Assembly (NCBI RefSeq): GCF_001556865.1
Contig: NZ_LSJY01000029.1
Location: 1 to 64,000, forward strand
Source: Sphingobium sp. CCH11-B1
GTDB taxonomy: Bacteria; Pseudomonadota; Alphaproteobacteria; Sphingomonadales; Sphingomonadaceae
Direction: 5' to 3'
Length of the DNA stretch: 64,000 bases
In this document: piece after piece, positions 9,202-18,258 of the stretch
Layout: the number at the start of each line of letters is the position of its first letter
Numbering within the stretch: position 1 is the first letter of the stretch
Made by a program: the position numbers and the translations under genes
The notes under the pieces: model-generated
The model's input: the letters and a program-made list of their open reading frames with translations, nothing else
Database searches by the model: none
Told to the model about the DNA's origin: nothing

Positions 9202-10491
9202 TCAGAGTTCGATCGGCCGGTGCCCGACCACGGCAAGGTCATAGCCGTCCAGGGCGATCAGGCTGTGGTTGCTGTTGGTCAACAGGATCATGTCGTGGAC
9301 ACCCAGTTCCGCGAGAAGTTGCGCGCCGACGCCATAGTCCCGCAATTCGTCCATATCGCCGAGGGCCATATCCTTCGCGGCCGCGCGCTTGATCGAACGT
9401 GACAGGAAATCGCCGCCGTCTGACACGGCCAGCAGCACGATCAGGCCAGCGCCCGCCTCTCCGATGATCTTCATCGATCGGGCCAGCAGTTCGCCGCGCG
9501 GGCCGGTTGCCCCATAGATGTCATCGAACAGCGAAAATTGATGCATTCGCACCAGGGTGGGCTGGTCGGGCACGACATGCCCCTTTTGCAGCACGAGTTG
9601 TTCGCTCTGCGTCGCCTTGTTGTAGAAGCTGATCGCCTTCCACTCGCCGCCCCATTTGCTGGTAAAGGACGTTTCCGCACGCCGTTCGACCATATGGTCG
9701 TGCCGGCGGCGATAGGCGATAAGGTCGCGGATCGTGCCGATCTTCATCTTGTGCTTCTGCGCGAAGGGGATGAGATCGTCGAGACGGGCCATGGTGCCGT
9801 CGTCCTTCATCACTTCGCAGATGACGCCTGACGGATTGAGGCCGGCGAGCCGTGCCACATCCACCGCCGCCTCGGTATGGCCGGTACGGACGAGGACGCC
9901 CCCGTCCTTCGCGACCAGCGGGAAGACATGGCCGGGGGTCACGATGTCGGCGCGGCCCTTCGACCCGTCGATCGCGACGGAGATGGTGCGGGCGCGGTCG
10001 GCGGCGGAAATGCCGGTGGTCACCCCCTCGCGCGCCTCGATCGACACGGTGAAGGCGGTTTCGTGCCGCGTGCCGTTGTTGCGGCTCATCAGTTCCAGTC
10101 CGAGATGATCGACCCGGTCCTTCGTCAGCGCCAGGCAGATCAGACCGCGCCCATGCGTGGCCATGAAGTTGATCGCATCGGGCGTCGCCATCTGCGCAGG
10201 GATGACCAGGTCGCCCTCATTTTCCCGATCCTCGTCATCGACCAGAATGAACATGCGGCCGTTGCGTGCTTCGTTGATGATCTCTTCGGGGCTGGCGAGC
10301 GCGGTGCCGCTCTCCCGCCTCAGCAGGTAAGCTTCCAGCTTGCCGAGCGTATCGGCGGTTGGGTTCCAGTCCGATTCGCCCAGCTTGCGCAGCGAATTGG
10401 CGTGAAGGCCAGCGGCGCGGGCCAGGCCGGATCGGGACATGCCGCCTTCCGTGACAAGGCTGCGGACGGTATCGAGAAGCGCGGATGACAT
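9202..10491 (-). CDS. ribB: HTH-fused 3,4-dihydroxy-2-butanone-4-phosphate synthase with degenerate GTP cyclohydrolase II domain
   Basis: Three parts in 429 residues. Residues 1-55 are a helix-turn-helix ([19 protein letters not shown], then a second helix pair). Residues about 65-265 are a full DHBP synthase with [16 protein letters not shown], the HETAFTVSI loop and [23 protein letters not shown]. Residues about 285-429 align with GTP cyclohydrolase II by its C-terminal [14 protein letters not shown] and [12 protein letters not shown], but the zinc-ligand block SxRCDCG is replaced by [13 protein letters not shown] with no cysteine, so GTP cyclohydrolase activity is unlikely (RibBX-like). 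AAGGAG lies eight bases before the ATG. The HTH suggests autoregulation through the half-sites at 10530-10567. Confidence 0.93.
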   Translation of the reverse strand: MSSALLDTVRSLVTEGGMSRSGLARAAGLHANSLRKLGESDWNPTADTLGKLEAYLLRRESGTALASPEEIINEARNGRMFILVDDEDRENEGDLVIPAQMATPDAINFMATHGRGLICLALTKDRVDHLGLELMSRNNGTRHETAFTVSIEAREGVTTGISAADRARTISVAIDGSKGRADIVTPGHVFPLVAKDGGVLVRTGHTEAAVDVARLAGLNPSGVICEVMKDDGTMARLDDLIPFAQKHKMKIGTIRDLIAYRRRHDHMVERRAETSFTSKWGGEWKAISFYNKATQSEQLVLQKGHVVPDQPTLVRMHQFSLFDDIYGATGPRGELLARSMKIIGEAGAGLIVLLAVSDGGDFLSRSIKRAAAKDMALGDMDELRDYGVGAQLLAELGVHDMILLTNSNHSLIALDGYDLAVVGHRPIEL

Positions 10492-10529
10492 GGCAGGAGC
10501 TCCTTCCCTTTGATGGGAACGGTGCGCAT

Positions 10530-10567
10530 ATCACACTGCGATGTGATTAAATCAAGATACAATCACA
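10530..10567. promoter_or_regulatory. Clustered TGTGAT half-sites over the ribBA promoter
   Basis: Three copies of one half-site: ATCACA at 10530-10535, TGTGAT at 10542-10547 and ATCACA at 10562-10567. The first two form a perfect inverted repeat with a six-base centre; the last two form ATGTGATT-N12-AATCACAT. In gene direction they overlap a plausible promoter (TTGATT, 16 bases, TGATAT). The last half-site overlaps the ribE stop. Confidence 0.6.
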
Positions 10568-11174
10568 TTGTGCGGACGCGAACGCCTTGCATTCGGTCCA
10601 GATAGCGAGCCAGCACATCGATCTCCAGATTGACTTTCATCCCCTCCGCCAGTCGTCCCAGCGTCGTCACGTCCCAGGTGTGCGGGATGAGGTTGACGGA
10701 AAAATGCGCGCCGCCTTCCACATCGCGCACCTCGTTCACGGTCAGCGACACGCCATCGACGGTGATGCTGCCCTTGGGCGCGACCAGCGGCGCGAGCGTT
10801 GCATCCACGGCGAAACCAACGCGGTGCGATCCGCCTTCTGGACAGACACCGACCACGGTGCCCAGACCATCGACATGGCCGGTGACAATATGGCCGCCCA
10901 GCTCATCGCCCACCTTGAGCGCGCGTTCGAGGTTCAGCCGGCCGCCCTCCGCCCAGAGGCCGGGCGCGGTGCGCGCAACCGTTTCGGACGACAGGTCGAC
11001 CGCAAACCAATCCTCGCCCTTCTCCACGACCGTCAGGCAGGCGCCCGAACAGGCGATGGACGCGCCGATCGCCACGCCATCCATCTCGTAACCGCAGCCG
11101 ATGACGAGGCGCAGGTCACCCCGCTGTTCATGGGCGCGGATCGTGCCGATGTCGGTGATGATGCCGGTGAACAT
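10563..11174 (-). CDS. ribE: Riboflavin synthase, alpha chain
   Basis: Dismutates two lumazine molecules into riboflavin. The N-terminus MFTGIITDIGTI is diagnostic; two lumazine-binding barrels follow, with IACSGACLTVV and later KGSITVDGVSLTVNEV as the repeated ligand loops, and LGGHIVTGHVDG starting the second barrel. 203 residues, usual length. It is the second gene of the riboflavin cluster, 34 bases after ribD. Its last codons overlap the operator-like half-sites in front of ribBA. Confidence 0.97.
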   Translation of the reverse strand: MFTGIITDIGTIRAHEQRGDLRLVIGCGYEMDGVAIGASIACSGACLTVVEKGEDWFAVDLSSETVARTAPGLWAEGGRLNLERALKVGDELGGHIVTGHVDGLGTVVGVCPEGGSHRVGFAVDATLAPLVAPKGSITVDGVSLTVNEVRDVEGGAHFSVNLIPHTWDVTTLGRLAEGMKVNLEIDVLARYLDRMQGVRVRTM

Positions 11175-11208
11175 GGATCGGTCCTGTATGGTGAAGGTGG
11201 CGCGTGAT

Positions 11209-12162
11209 CTAGGCGCTCCGCACCCGCTCGTAAACCTCCAGCCGGTCTTGGCCCAGCGCGCGCGTGTCGATCATGCGCCAGCGGTCGTGCGCAGCCGCCA
11301 GATCGGCAAGGCCGATGTCGCCAATCCCGGCCAGCCCGTCGCCCACGATGATCGGCGCGCGATACAGCAGCAGCCGGTCGATCAGGTCGGCGCGCAGGAA
11401 GGCCGCCGCCGTCGCCGCCCCCCCCTCCACCAGCAGATGATCGACGCGGTCCAGCATCGCGATCTCCTCCGGCGCTGCGATGCGCCCCCAGCCGGCGGGC
11501 GCGTCGCTGTGGGTCAGCAGCATGCGCCGCGGCGAGCGATCCTCCAGCCCCGGCAACCGTACGTCGAGGCGCGGCGCATCGGCACGCAACGTGCCGCCGC
11601 CCACCAGGATGGCGTCGTGCCGTGCCCGCTCCATATGGGCATGCGCGCGCGCGTCCGGCCCGGTGATCCAGCGGCTGGAACCGTCGCCCAGCGCGATACG
11701 GCCGTCGAGCGACAGGCCGAGCTTCAGCGTCACATGCGGCCGGCCGAGCGTCTGACGCAGCACGAAGCCGCCCATCGCCCGCGCCGCCTCTTGCGCCATC
11801 AGGCCCATCTCGACCACGATGCCCCGGTCGCGCAGCCAGGCTGCGCCTTGTCCGTCGGTGCGGGGATCGGGATCGCGCAGGGCGATGACGACGCGGGAGA
11901 CACCGGCGCGCGCCAGCAGGTCGGCACAGCGCGGGCCGCGCGGCGACAGATGGAAACAGGGTTCCAGCGTCACATAGGCTGTGCTGCCCCGTGCCTGGTC
12001 CATCGCCTGATCCAGCGCCTGCGCTTCGGCATGGGGGCGGCCGCCCCTCTGCGTCCAGCCGCGCCCGACGACTCGGCCGTCGCGGACGATCAGGCAGCCG
12101 ACATTGGGATTGGGAGTGGAAAGGCCGCGCCCGCGGCCCGACAGGGCGATGGCGGCGGCCAT
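11209..12162 (-). CDS. ribD: Bifunctional diaminohydroxyphosphoribosylaminopyrimidine deaminase / reductase
   Basis: Second and third steps of riboflavin synthesis. Residues 1-115 are the zinc deaminase domain (TPNPNVGCLIV, HAEAQAL, and TLEPC...CADLL giving the zinc ligands); residues 140-317 are the NADPH reductase (GLSLDGRIALGDGSSRWIT, GGGTLRADAP, LLVEGGAATAAAFL). The ATG at 12162 begins about ten residues later than some homologues; no ATG exists upstream in frame before the neighbouring gene, so a non-ATG start is possible. First gene of the cluster; no flavin riboswitch is recognisable upstream. Confidence 0.95.
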   Translation of the reverse strand: MAAAIALSGRGRGLSTPNPNVGCLIVRDGRVVGRGWTQRGGRPHAEAQALDQAMDQARGSTAYVTLEPCFHLSPRGPRCADLLARAGVSRVVIALRDPDPRTDGQGAAWLRDRGIVVEMGLMAQEAARAMGGFVLRQTLGRPHVTLKLGLSLDGRIALGDGSSRWITGPDARAHAHMERARHDAILVGGGTLRADAPRLDVRLPGLEDRSPRRMLLTHSDAPAGWGRIAAPEEIAMLDRVDHLLVEGGAATAAAFLRADLIDRLLLYRAPIIVGDGLAGIGDIGLADLAAAHDRWRMIDTRALGQDRLEVYERVRSA

Positions 12163-12209
12163 GCAGCGCCGGTCATCGGTGGGCGTGGCGAAAATCGGCG
12201 GCGTATGGC

Positions 12210-12668
12210 TCAGGGCTGAGCCACGCCGGGCTTGGCGTCCTTCTGCGCCGATTCGGCCTTGGCCAGCCGATCGTCCAGCATCGCGTCGATCGCCTTGACG
12301 GCTTCCTTGCGCTTGGCGGTGTTGCGCTTTTCCTCATCGCGCCATTCGATGCCGAACGCGTCGGCATAGCCCTGCATCTTCTTCTGTTGCTTGATCAGCG
12401 CTGCCTCGCGCTTGGCGAAATCGATCTTCTGCTGGAGGATAATCGCCGCGTCCGAGCGGTTGGCGTCCCAGCTTTCGACATAGATGATCTTGTTGCGGGT
12501 CGGCATCGTGTTGGTATTCGCGTCGATCACGAAGGTCCACACGATGACCCAGGTCAGCGCGACCGACAGCCCAAGGAGCGGCCATTTATGCTGCCGCTGC
12601 TGCCGGAAATAGCCCCAGAAATCGCCGAGCGCGCTTTTGGGGGAGACGGGACGGGGGAAAATCGCCAT
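12210..12668 (-). CDS. Hypothetical single-pass membrane protein
   Basis: A 152-residue protein starting MAIFPRPVSPKSALGDFW. After about 27 cytoplasmic residues there is one membrane helix (PLLGLSVALTWVIVWTFVI), and the remaining 100 residues are a charged, mostly helical periplasmic domain with coiled-coil-like segments rich in Lys, Glu and Ala (KIDFAKREAALIKQQKKM). I do not recognise a named family. It precedes ribD by 47 bases in the same direction and could be cotranscribed. The open frame upstream of 12668 runs into low-complexity sequence and is not used. Confidence 0.75.
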   Translation of the reverse strand: MAIFPRPVSPKSALGDFWGYFRQQRQHKWPLLGLSVALTWVIVWTFVIDANTNTMPTRNKIIYVESWDANRSDAAIILQQKIDFAKREAALIKQQKKMQGYADAFGIEWRDEEKRNTAKRKEAVKAIDAMLDDRLAKAESAQKDAKPGVAQP

Positions 12669-12767
12669 GCGGCCCATATAAGCGATGGCGGCCACGGATG
12701 CAAAAGGGGGCATGCGAGGCGGCTCCTGCCCTGAGGGGGCCGCGCGCATGGGCGCGGCCCGCGGTGC

Positions 12768-13457
12768 CTATCGGTCGGTCAGGGTAAAGCGCACCGTCAG
12801 CTGCTTCGTCGACGCGACCGGCACGCCGTCACGAGTCGCGGGACGGAAGCGCCATTGGCGCAGAGCATGCCGCTGCGTCGCCAGCCAGAAGCTTTCGTCG
12901 GTGGCGCTGATCTTCTCGATGGCGGTGACGCGCCCCTGCGCGCTGATGCTGACCCGCACCGTGACCTTGCCCTCCATGCCTTGCCGGATCATCGTACCGG
13001 GATAGTCGGGCTGGAAGCCGGGCAGCGCGCGCGGATCGATCTGCGCCTCGGTCAGTACCGGATCCTGAATGGGAGGCGGGGGGACGTAGGGATCGACCGG
13101 CTTGAGCGAGTCGCCCGGATCGGTCGTGCCCGGCAAGAAGGGGTCGGAGGGCAGCGTGACCACGGGATCGGTCGCGGTCGGCTGTTGCGGCTTGGGAAGC
13201 GAAGGCTGCGGCACCTTCGTGTCGACCGGCTGATCGGGCGTGATCTCCGGCGGTGGCGGGTCTGCGGGAACAGGATAGGTTTCGATCGGCGGGGTGGGGC
13301 GGACGATGTCGAGCACTTCCTTGGGCAGCAGCAGGAAACCGCCCACCAGCAACGCATGGACGGCGATCGTGCCGCCCAGCCCCAGCGGCGACCTGCGCCC
13401 CGCGCCATAGCGCGATTGTCCGTCTGTTCCTGTCGTTTGCAGCCTCATGAGTCGCAT
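12768..13457 (-). CDS. tonB: Energy transducer TonB
   Basis: Couples proton-motive force from ExbBD to outer-membrane TonB-dependent receptors. A cytoplasmic N-terminus is followed by a membrane anchor (GGTIAVHALLVGGFLLLP, residues about 28-45), a long proline-rich periplasmic spacer (residues 50-130), and a C-terminal TonB domain (YPGTMIRQGMEGKVTVRVSIS...ALRQWRFRPA). 229 residues. No exbB or exbD gene is adjacent. A TonB-dependent receptor is encoded at 40.9 kb. The upstream region is strikingly AT-rich and carries an inverted repeat at 13541-13563. Confidence 0.92.
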   Translation of the reverse strand: MRLMRLQTTGTDGQSRYGAGRRSPLGLGGTIAVHALLVGGFLLLPKEVLDIVRPTPPIETYPVPADPPPPEITPDQPVDTKVPQPSLPKPQQPTATDPVVTLPSDPFLPGTTDPGDSLKPVDPYVPPPPIQDPVLTEAQIDPRALPGFQPDYPGTMIRQGMEGKVTVRVSISAQGRVTAIEKISATDESFWLATQRHALRQWRFRPATRDGVPVASTKQLTVRFTLTDR

Positions 13458-13540
13458 CGTCCGGCTCCTCCGTTTGTATTGGCATCCTCTCCTTCTCGCC
13501 CGCCGCCGACCAGGCGGTCGGATGCGGCGATGAAATGATA

Positions 13541-13563
13541 CAACATTATTATATGATATGTTG
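13541..13563. promoter_or_regulatory. AT-rich inverted repeat in the tonB promoter region
   Basis: CAACAT (13541-13546) and ATGTTG (13558-13563) flank an 11-base AT-only centre that can supply a -10 element. It lies about 85 bases before the tonB start. Operator role is inferred; the arms are short. Confidence 0.35.
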
Positions 13564-13673
13564 CAACGTCAATTTTATGCGAACATCGGGCTTTAAGAGG
13601 ACCGTCGGCATAAGGCCGCTCCGCGCCTGGCGGCGGCGATCGGCTGTCCAGGTCGCTGTCTCGATAGCTGTGC

Positions 13674-14939
13674 CTAAAGCAGCGTGTCGATCGCGTGGAT
13701 CGCGAGCCCTACCAGCCCGCCGACCAGCGTGCCGTTGATACGGATATATTGAAGGTCGCGACCGACAGCCTGTTCCAGCCGTGTCGTCACCGTTCCTGCA
13801 TCCCAGCCGCGCACCGTATCGCTGACGAGGCGGACGATGGCGTCGCCGTAGCTGGCCGTCGCGCCCACCGCCGCCCGGCGCACGAAACGGTTGATGACGA
13901 TACGCAGCCGCGCTTCCTGTTGCAGTGTGCCGCCCAGCGCCCGCAACGCTTCACCGAAACGTCCCGCCATCGCCTTGCCCGGATCGCGGACGGCGCGCAG
14001 CAATCCGGCGCGCGCCTGTTCCCACATCCCCTCGATCCAGCGCTGCATCGCCGGATTATCGAGAATTTCGTCGCGGACCTTTGCGACCTTCGCCTTCATG
14101 TCGGGATCGAACTGCAGGTCGAAGGCAAGCTTCGCCATCCCTTCTTCCGCCTTCAGCCGCAGGCCATGCTCCGGGTCGGTGGCCATGTCCGCCAGCATCT
14201 TGCGCAGGCCGGAAAGGATCGCGTTGGCGAGATTTTCGTCCAGCCCCGTCCAGCGCAGCACCTTGCCCGCGCGCTCATGCACCATCTGGCGGATCAGATG
14301 TTCGTTCGCCTCCAACGCACGATCGGCCCAGCCGATGACCGCATCCATTACCGGCGCGTGGCGGCCGTCGCGCATCGCCGCCTCGATCGCCTGGCCGATC
14401 AGTGGCGCCATGTCGATGGCGCGTAGCCGCTGGCCGATCGCGCCCTTCACCATGCCGCCCAGCCGTTCCTGGTCCAACGCTTCCAAGATATCGGCGGCCA
14501 GGCGCGACGCGCCTTCCCGCAGCCGTCCGTCGCCGCCCGATGGGCTGGCAAGGAAGCGGCCGGCAGCGGCGGCGACATCCATGTGCCGCATCCGCCGGGC
14601 GACCACGGCGGGGGTCAGGAAATTGTCGCGCAGGAAGATCGCCAGCGTGTCGCCAATCCGGTCCTTGTTGCGCGGAATGATGGCAGTGTGGGGGATTGGC
14701 AGGCCCATCGGATGGCGGAACAGCGCCGTGACGGCGAACCAGTCCGCAAGGCCGCCGACCATCGCCGCTTCGGCAAAGGCCTGGACGAAGCCGATGGCCG
14801 GGTGGAGATGGGCGGCAGCTCGCGCGCCCGCGAACAGCGCCGCCATGGCGATCAGCATGCCGGTCGCCACCATCCGCATCCGACGCGCCGGGTGAGGCGG
14901 GGCGACGGAAGCGGAACGGGGCAGGCGGAGCAGCGTCAT
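13674..14939 (-). CDS. DUF445 family protein
   Basis: Membrane-associated protein of 421 residues in the DUF445 (YjiN-like) family, function unknown. An N-terminal hydrophobic helix pair (MVATGMLIAMAALFAGARAA and FVQAFAEAAMVGGLADWFAV) contains the family signature GGLADWFAVTALFRHPMGLPIPHTAIIPRNKDRIG-like block near residues 55-90; a long helical domain and a C-terminal hydrophobic end (NGTLVGGLVGLAIHAIDTLL) follow. Stand-alone gene between tonB and the RND pump. Confidence 0.9.
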   Translation of the reverse strand: MTLLRLPRSASVAPPHPARRMRMVATGMLIAMAALFAGARAAAHLHPAIGFVQAFAEAAMVGGLADWFAVTALFRHPMGLPIPHTAIIPRNKDRIGDTLAIFLRDNFLTPAVVARRMRHMDVAAAAGRFLASPSGGDGRLREGASRLAADILEALDQERLGGMVKGAIGQRLRAIDMAPLIGQAIEAAMRDGRHAPVMDAVIGWADRALEANEHLIRQMVHERAGKVLRWTGLDENLANAILSGLRKMLADMATDPEHGLRLKAEEGMAKLAFDLQFDPDMKAKVAKVRDEILDNPAMQRWIEGMWEQARAGLLRAVRDPGKAMAGRFGEALRALGGTLQQEARLRIVINRFVRRAAVGATASYGDAIVRLVSDTVRGWDAGTVTTRLEQAVGRDLQYIRINGTLVGGLVGLAIHAIDTLL

Positions 14940-15006
14940 GACCGTGAAACGGTTACGCGGCCGTTTCGTTCAGGCAAGTCCGATCTTTGGGCAGGTCCGT
15001 CGGCGG

Positions 15007-18000
15007 TCACTCCGCCGGCTGGACCGTGCCACCATTCTTATGCTCGGGCTTGTAGGTCAAAAGGCCACGGCCCAGCTTCGGACCGATCCAGCTTTCCAGG
15101 CCGATGGCCAGGCTGAACACCGCCGGCACGATCACCAGCGTCAGCAGCGTGGACAGGATAAGGCCGCCGATCACCGTGATGCCCATCGGCGCGCGCCAGG
15201 CGGCGTCGCCCGACAGCGAGAGGGCAGTGGGCACCATGCCGGCGACCATCGCGACGGTGGTCATGACGATCGGCTGGGCGCGCTTGTGCCCGGCATCGAT
15301 GATCGCCGCCTTCTTGGGCACGCCCTTCTCCATTTCCTCCAGCGCGAAGTCGATGACGAGGATCGAGTTCTTGGCGACGATGCCGAGCAGCATGAGCAGG
15401 CCGATGAACACGGGCATCGAGAGCGGCTGGCCGGCGATATGCAGCGCGATCGCCCCGCCCAGCGGCGCGAGCAGCAACGACCCCAGGTTAACGAAGGGCG
15501 GCATGACCCGCTTGTAGAGCAGCACCAGCACCGCGAGCACGAGCAGCACGCCGGAAAAGACCGCGATGACGAAATTCTGCAGCATCTCCATCTGCCATTT
15601 GGCGTCGCCGGCGTTGATCTTCTGCACGCCCTGAATGCGACCCTCATTGATGGCCTTCATCGTCGGCAGGGCGTTGATCTTGGTCGTGGCCTGGCTGGTG
15701 ACGAGGCCGGGGGCAAGATCGGCGCCTACCACGACGCGGCGGATCTGATTGTAACGGCGGATTTGCGTCGGCCCGGCGCCGAAGCTGATGTCGGCGACCA
15801 CGCGCAGTGGCACGGTGCCGCCCGACACTGTCGGCACGGGCATATTCTGGATGGTGCCGATATCGCGGCGGCTGTCTTCCGACAACGCTACGCGGATCGG
15901 GATCTGGCGATCGGACAGCGAGAATTTGGCGACATTCTGGTCGATGTCGCCGATGGTCGCGATGCGGATCGACTGGCTGAGCGCGGACGTGGTCACGCCC
16001 ATGCTGGCGGCAAGGTCCAGCCGGGGCTTGATGATGATTTCCGGCCGCTGCATGTCGCCCTGTACGCGCGGGTCGCGCAGCTCTCGCAGTCCGGCCATTT
16101 CCTTGACGAGCTGGTTGGCGGTCCGTTCCAGCAGCGCCGGATCGTCCGACCCGAACATCATGATGACGTCGCGGCCGAAACCACCGCCCGACTGCGACTG
16201 GAAATTGACGCGGGCGTCGGCGATCGTCTGGAATTTGGGCGCGACCTTGCGTTCCCATTCTACCGAAGACAGTGGACGGTCCTTCTTCAGCGTCAGGAAG
16301 ATGTTGGCGCTGGTGGGTTCGATGTCGGCGAAGGCGGCGTCCACCGTGTCAGTGTCGGCAGCCAGGAGATCGGCCACCTTGCGCGTGACGGCGGTGGTTT
16401 GCGCCAGCGTGCTGCCCGGCACCGTTTCGATCTTCACCTGACTGAAATCGGTGTTGGTGGTCGGCTGGAACGTCATGGGCAGCGTCGCGAAGGCGATGAT
16501 CGTCGCCACGAAGGCCAGCACACCCCCGCCCAGCGTCCAGACGCGATGGTCGGTGAAGAAGCCGGCAATCCTGTTGCGAAAGCCGCCGCGCGCGCGCCGT
16601 TCCTTTGCCCGCACATCCTCCAGCGACCAGCGCAACACCGCCATGTAGCGATCCATCAGCCAGCCTTCGCCATGGGTTTCCTCGCCATGGGCTTTCAGGA
16701 AATAGGCGGCGATCATCGGCGTGATGAGACGCGCGACGGCCAGGCTCATGAGCACCGAGACGACCACGGTCATGCCAAACTGGATGAAGAACTGGCCGGC
16801 TAGGCCCGGCATCAGCGCGACCGGCAGGAACACCGCGACGATCGCCATGGTGGTGGCGAGCACGGCGAGGCCGATCTCGTCGGCCGCATCGATGGACGCC
16901 TGATAGGCGCTTTTGCCCATGCGCATGTGGCGCACGATATTTTCGATCTCCACGATCGCATCGTCGACCAGCACGCCCGCCACCAGGCTCAATGCCAGCA
17001 GGGAGATGCCGTTCAGCGTGAAGCCCATCATGTCCATGAACCAGAAGGACGGGATCGCGGACAAGGGAATAGCAAGCGCCGAGATCATCGTCGCGCGCCA
17101 GTCGCGCAGGAACAGGAAGACGATGACGACCGCCAGCACCGCGCCTTCGATCATCGCCGACATGGCGCTGTGATACTGGCCGCGGGTATATTCGACGCTC
17201 GTGTAGAGCTGCTTGAACTGGACCTTGGGATTTTCCTTCTTCAGCTTGTCCAGCACCTTCAACGCTTCGTCATAGACGGTGACGTCCGACGATCCCTTCG
17301 ACTTTTCCATGCTGAAGCTGGTGACCTGCCGCCCGTTCATCAACGAAAGGCTGCGCTGTTCGGCATACATGTCGCGCACGGTGGCGAGGTCGGACAGCTT
17401 GACGGTGCGGCCGCCGGAAATGGCGATCTGCGTTTCGCCGAGCGAATGGGCGTTGCGGGCATTGCCCAGCACCCGGATCGATTGCTCCGCGCCCGCGATC
17501 TCGGTCCGGCCGCCAGCGGCGTTGATGTTCACCTGCTGCAACTGGCCGTTCACCTGCGCGGCGGTGATGCCATAGGCCTGCAGCTTGGCGGGATCGAGGA
17601 TGACGCGGATCTCGCGGCTGACGCCGCCGCTGCGCTTGACCGCCGCCATGCCGCTGACCGCCAGCAGCCGCTTGGCGACCGTGTTGTCGACATACCAGGA
17701 CAGCTGTTCCAACGTCATGTCCGTCGCTTCGGCGCTGAAATAGGCGATCGGGCCGCCGTCCACGTCGATGCGCTGCACCTGCGGTTCCAGGATGCCCTGC
17801 GGCAGGTCGCTGCGGATCTGGTCGACGGCGTTCTTCACGTCGTTGACCGCACGATCCACCGGCGTGCCGATCTGGAACTGGACGTTGGTCAGCGACTGGC
17901 CTTCGGATGCGAAGGAGGTGATGTCCTCCACACCGCTGATGCCGCGCACCGCCGCCTCGACCCGCTGCGTGACCTGCGTTTCCAGCTCGGTCGGCGCGGC

Positions 18001-18168
18001 GCCCGGCTGGACCACGGTCACGCTGACCATGGGGAAGCTGACGTCGGGATTGTTGTTGACGTCCATCCGCAGGAAGCTGACGATGCCGGCCATCACGAGG
18101 GCGGCGAACAGCACCAGCGGCGTCACCGGATTGCGGATCGCCCATGCGGAAATATTGCGAAAATTCAT
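15007..18168 (-). CDS. RND efflux transporter permease (AcrB/HAE1 family)
   Basis: Inner-membrane proton-driven pump of 1053 residues with twelve predicted membrane helices and two large periplasmic loops. The N-terminus [38 protein letters not shown] is typical; the proton-relay helix [18 protein letters not shown] has the paired acidic residues, and the second half repeats the pattern ([21 protein letters not shown]). It follows its adaptor gene with a 90-base gap. No outer-membrane factor gene is nearby, so TolC must come from elsewhere. Substrates cannot be deduced. Confidence 0.95.
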   Translation of the reverse strand: MNFRNISAWAIRNPVTPLVLFAALVMAGIVSFLRMDVNNNPDVSFPMVSVTVVQPGAAPTELETQVTQRVEAAVRGISGVEDITSFASEGQSLTNVQFQIGTPVDRAVNDVKNAVDQIRSDLPQGILEPQVQRIDVDGGPIAYFSAEATDMTLEQLSWYVDNTVAKRLLAVSGMAAVKRSGGVSREIRVILDPAKLQAYGITAAQVNGQLQQVNINAAGGRTEIAGAEQSIRVLGNARNAHSLGETQIAISGGRTVKLSDLATVRDMYAEQRSLSLMNGRQVTSFSMEKSKGSSDVTVYDEALKVLDKLKKENPKVQFKQLYTSVEYTRGQYHSAMSAMIEGAVLAVVIVFLFLRDWRATMISALAIPLSAIPSFWFMDMMGFTLNGISLLALSLVAGVLVDDAIVEIENIVRHMRMGKSAYQASIDAADEIGLAVLATTMAIVAVFLPVALMPGLAGQFFIQFGMTVVVSVLMSLAVARLITPMIAAYFLKAHGEETHGEGWLMDRYMAVLRWSLEDVRAKERRARGGFRNRIAGFFTDHRVWTLGGGVLAFVATIIAFATLPMTFQPTTNTDFSQVKIETVPGSTLAQTTAVTRKVADLLAADTDTVDAAFADIEPTSANIFLTLKKDRPLSSVEWERKVAPKFQTIADARVNFQSQSGGGFGRDVIMMFGSDDPALLERTANQLVKEMAGLRELRDPRVQGDMQRPEIIIKPRLDLAASMGVTTSALSQSIRIATIGDIDQNVAKFSLSDRQIPIRVALSEDSRRDIGTIQNMPVPTVSGGTVPLRVVADISFGAGPTQIRRYNQIRRVVVGADLAPGLVTSQATTKINALPTMKAINEGRIQGVQKINAGDAKWQMEMLQNFVIAVFSGVLLVLAVLVLLYKRVMPPFVNLGSLLLAPLGGAIALHIAGQPLSMPVFIGLLMLLGIVAKNSILVIDFALEEMEKGVPKKAAIIDAGHKRAQPIVMTTVAMVAGMVPTALSLSGDAAWRAPMGITVIGGLILSTLLTLVIVPAVFSLAIGLESWIGPKLGRGLLTYKPEHKNGGTVQPAE

Positions 18169-18258
18169 GACGCGCTTCCTTCACCGGCCGCTCGCTGGCG
18201 GTCCGCAATCCTTGCATGCCGCATGTCCCCGCGCCTCTCGCCGGGACCTGCGGCCTTC

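Noticed and set aside
10530..10567. CRP-binding site at the ribBA promoter
   Set aside because: CRP sites are TGTGA-N6-TCACA; here the 6-base-spaced pair is the reverse order and the outward pair is 16 bases apart.
11175..12209. Flavin riboswitch upstream of or within the riboflavin cluster
   Set aside because: No RFN-like leader space exists upstream of ribD or ribBA; the intergenic gaps are too short.
14938..16803. Plus-strand 621-residue frame opposite the RND permease
   Set aside because: Arg/His/Asp-rich composition with no domain, fully antisense to a conserved gene.
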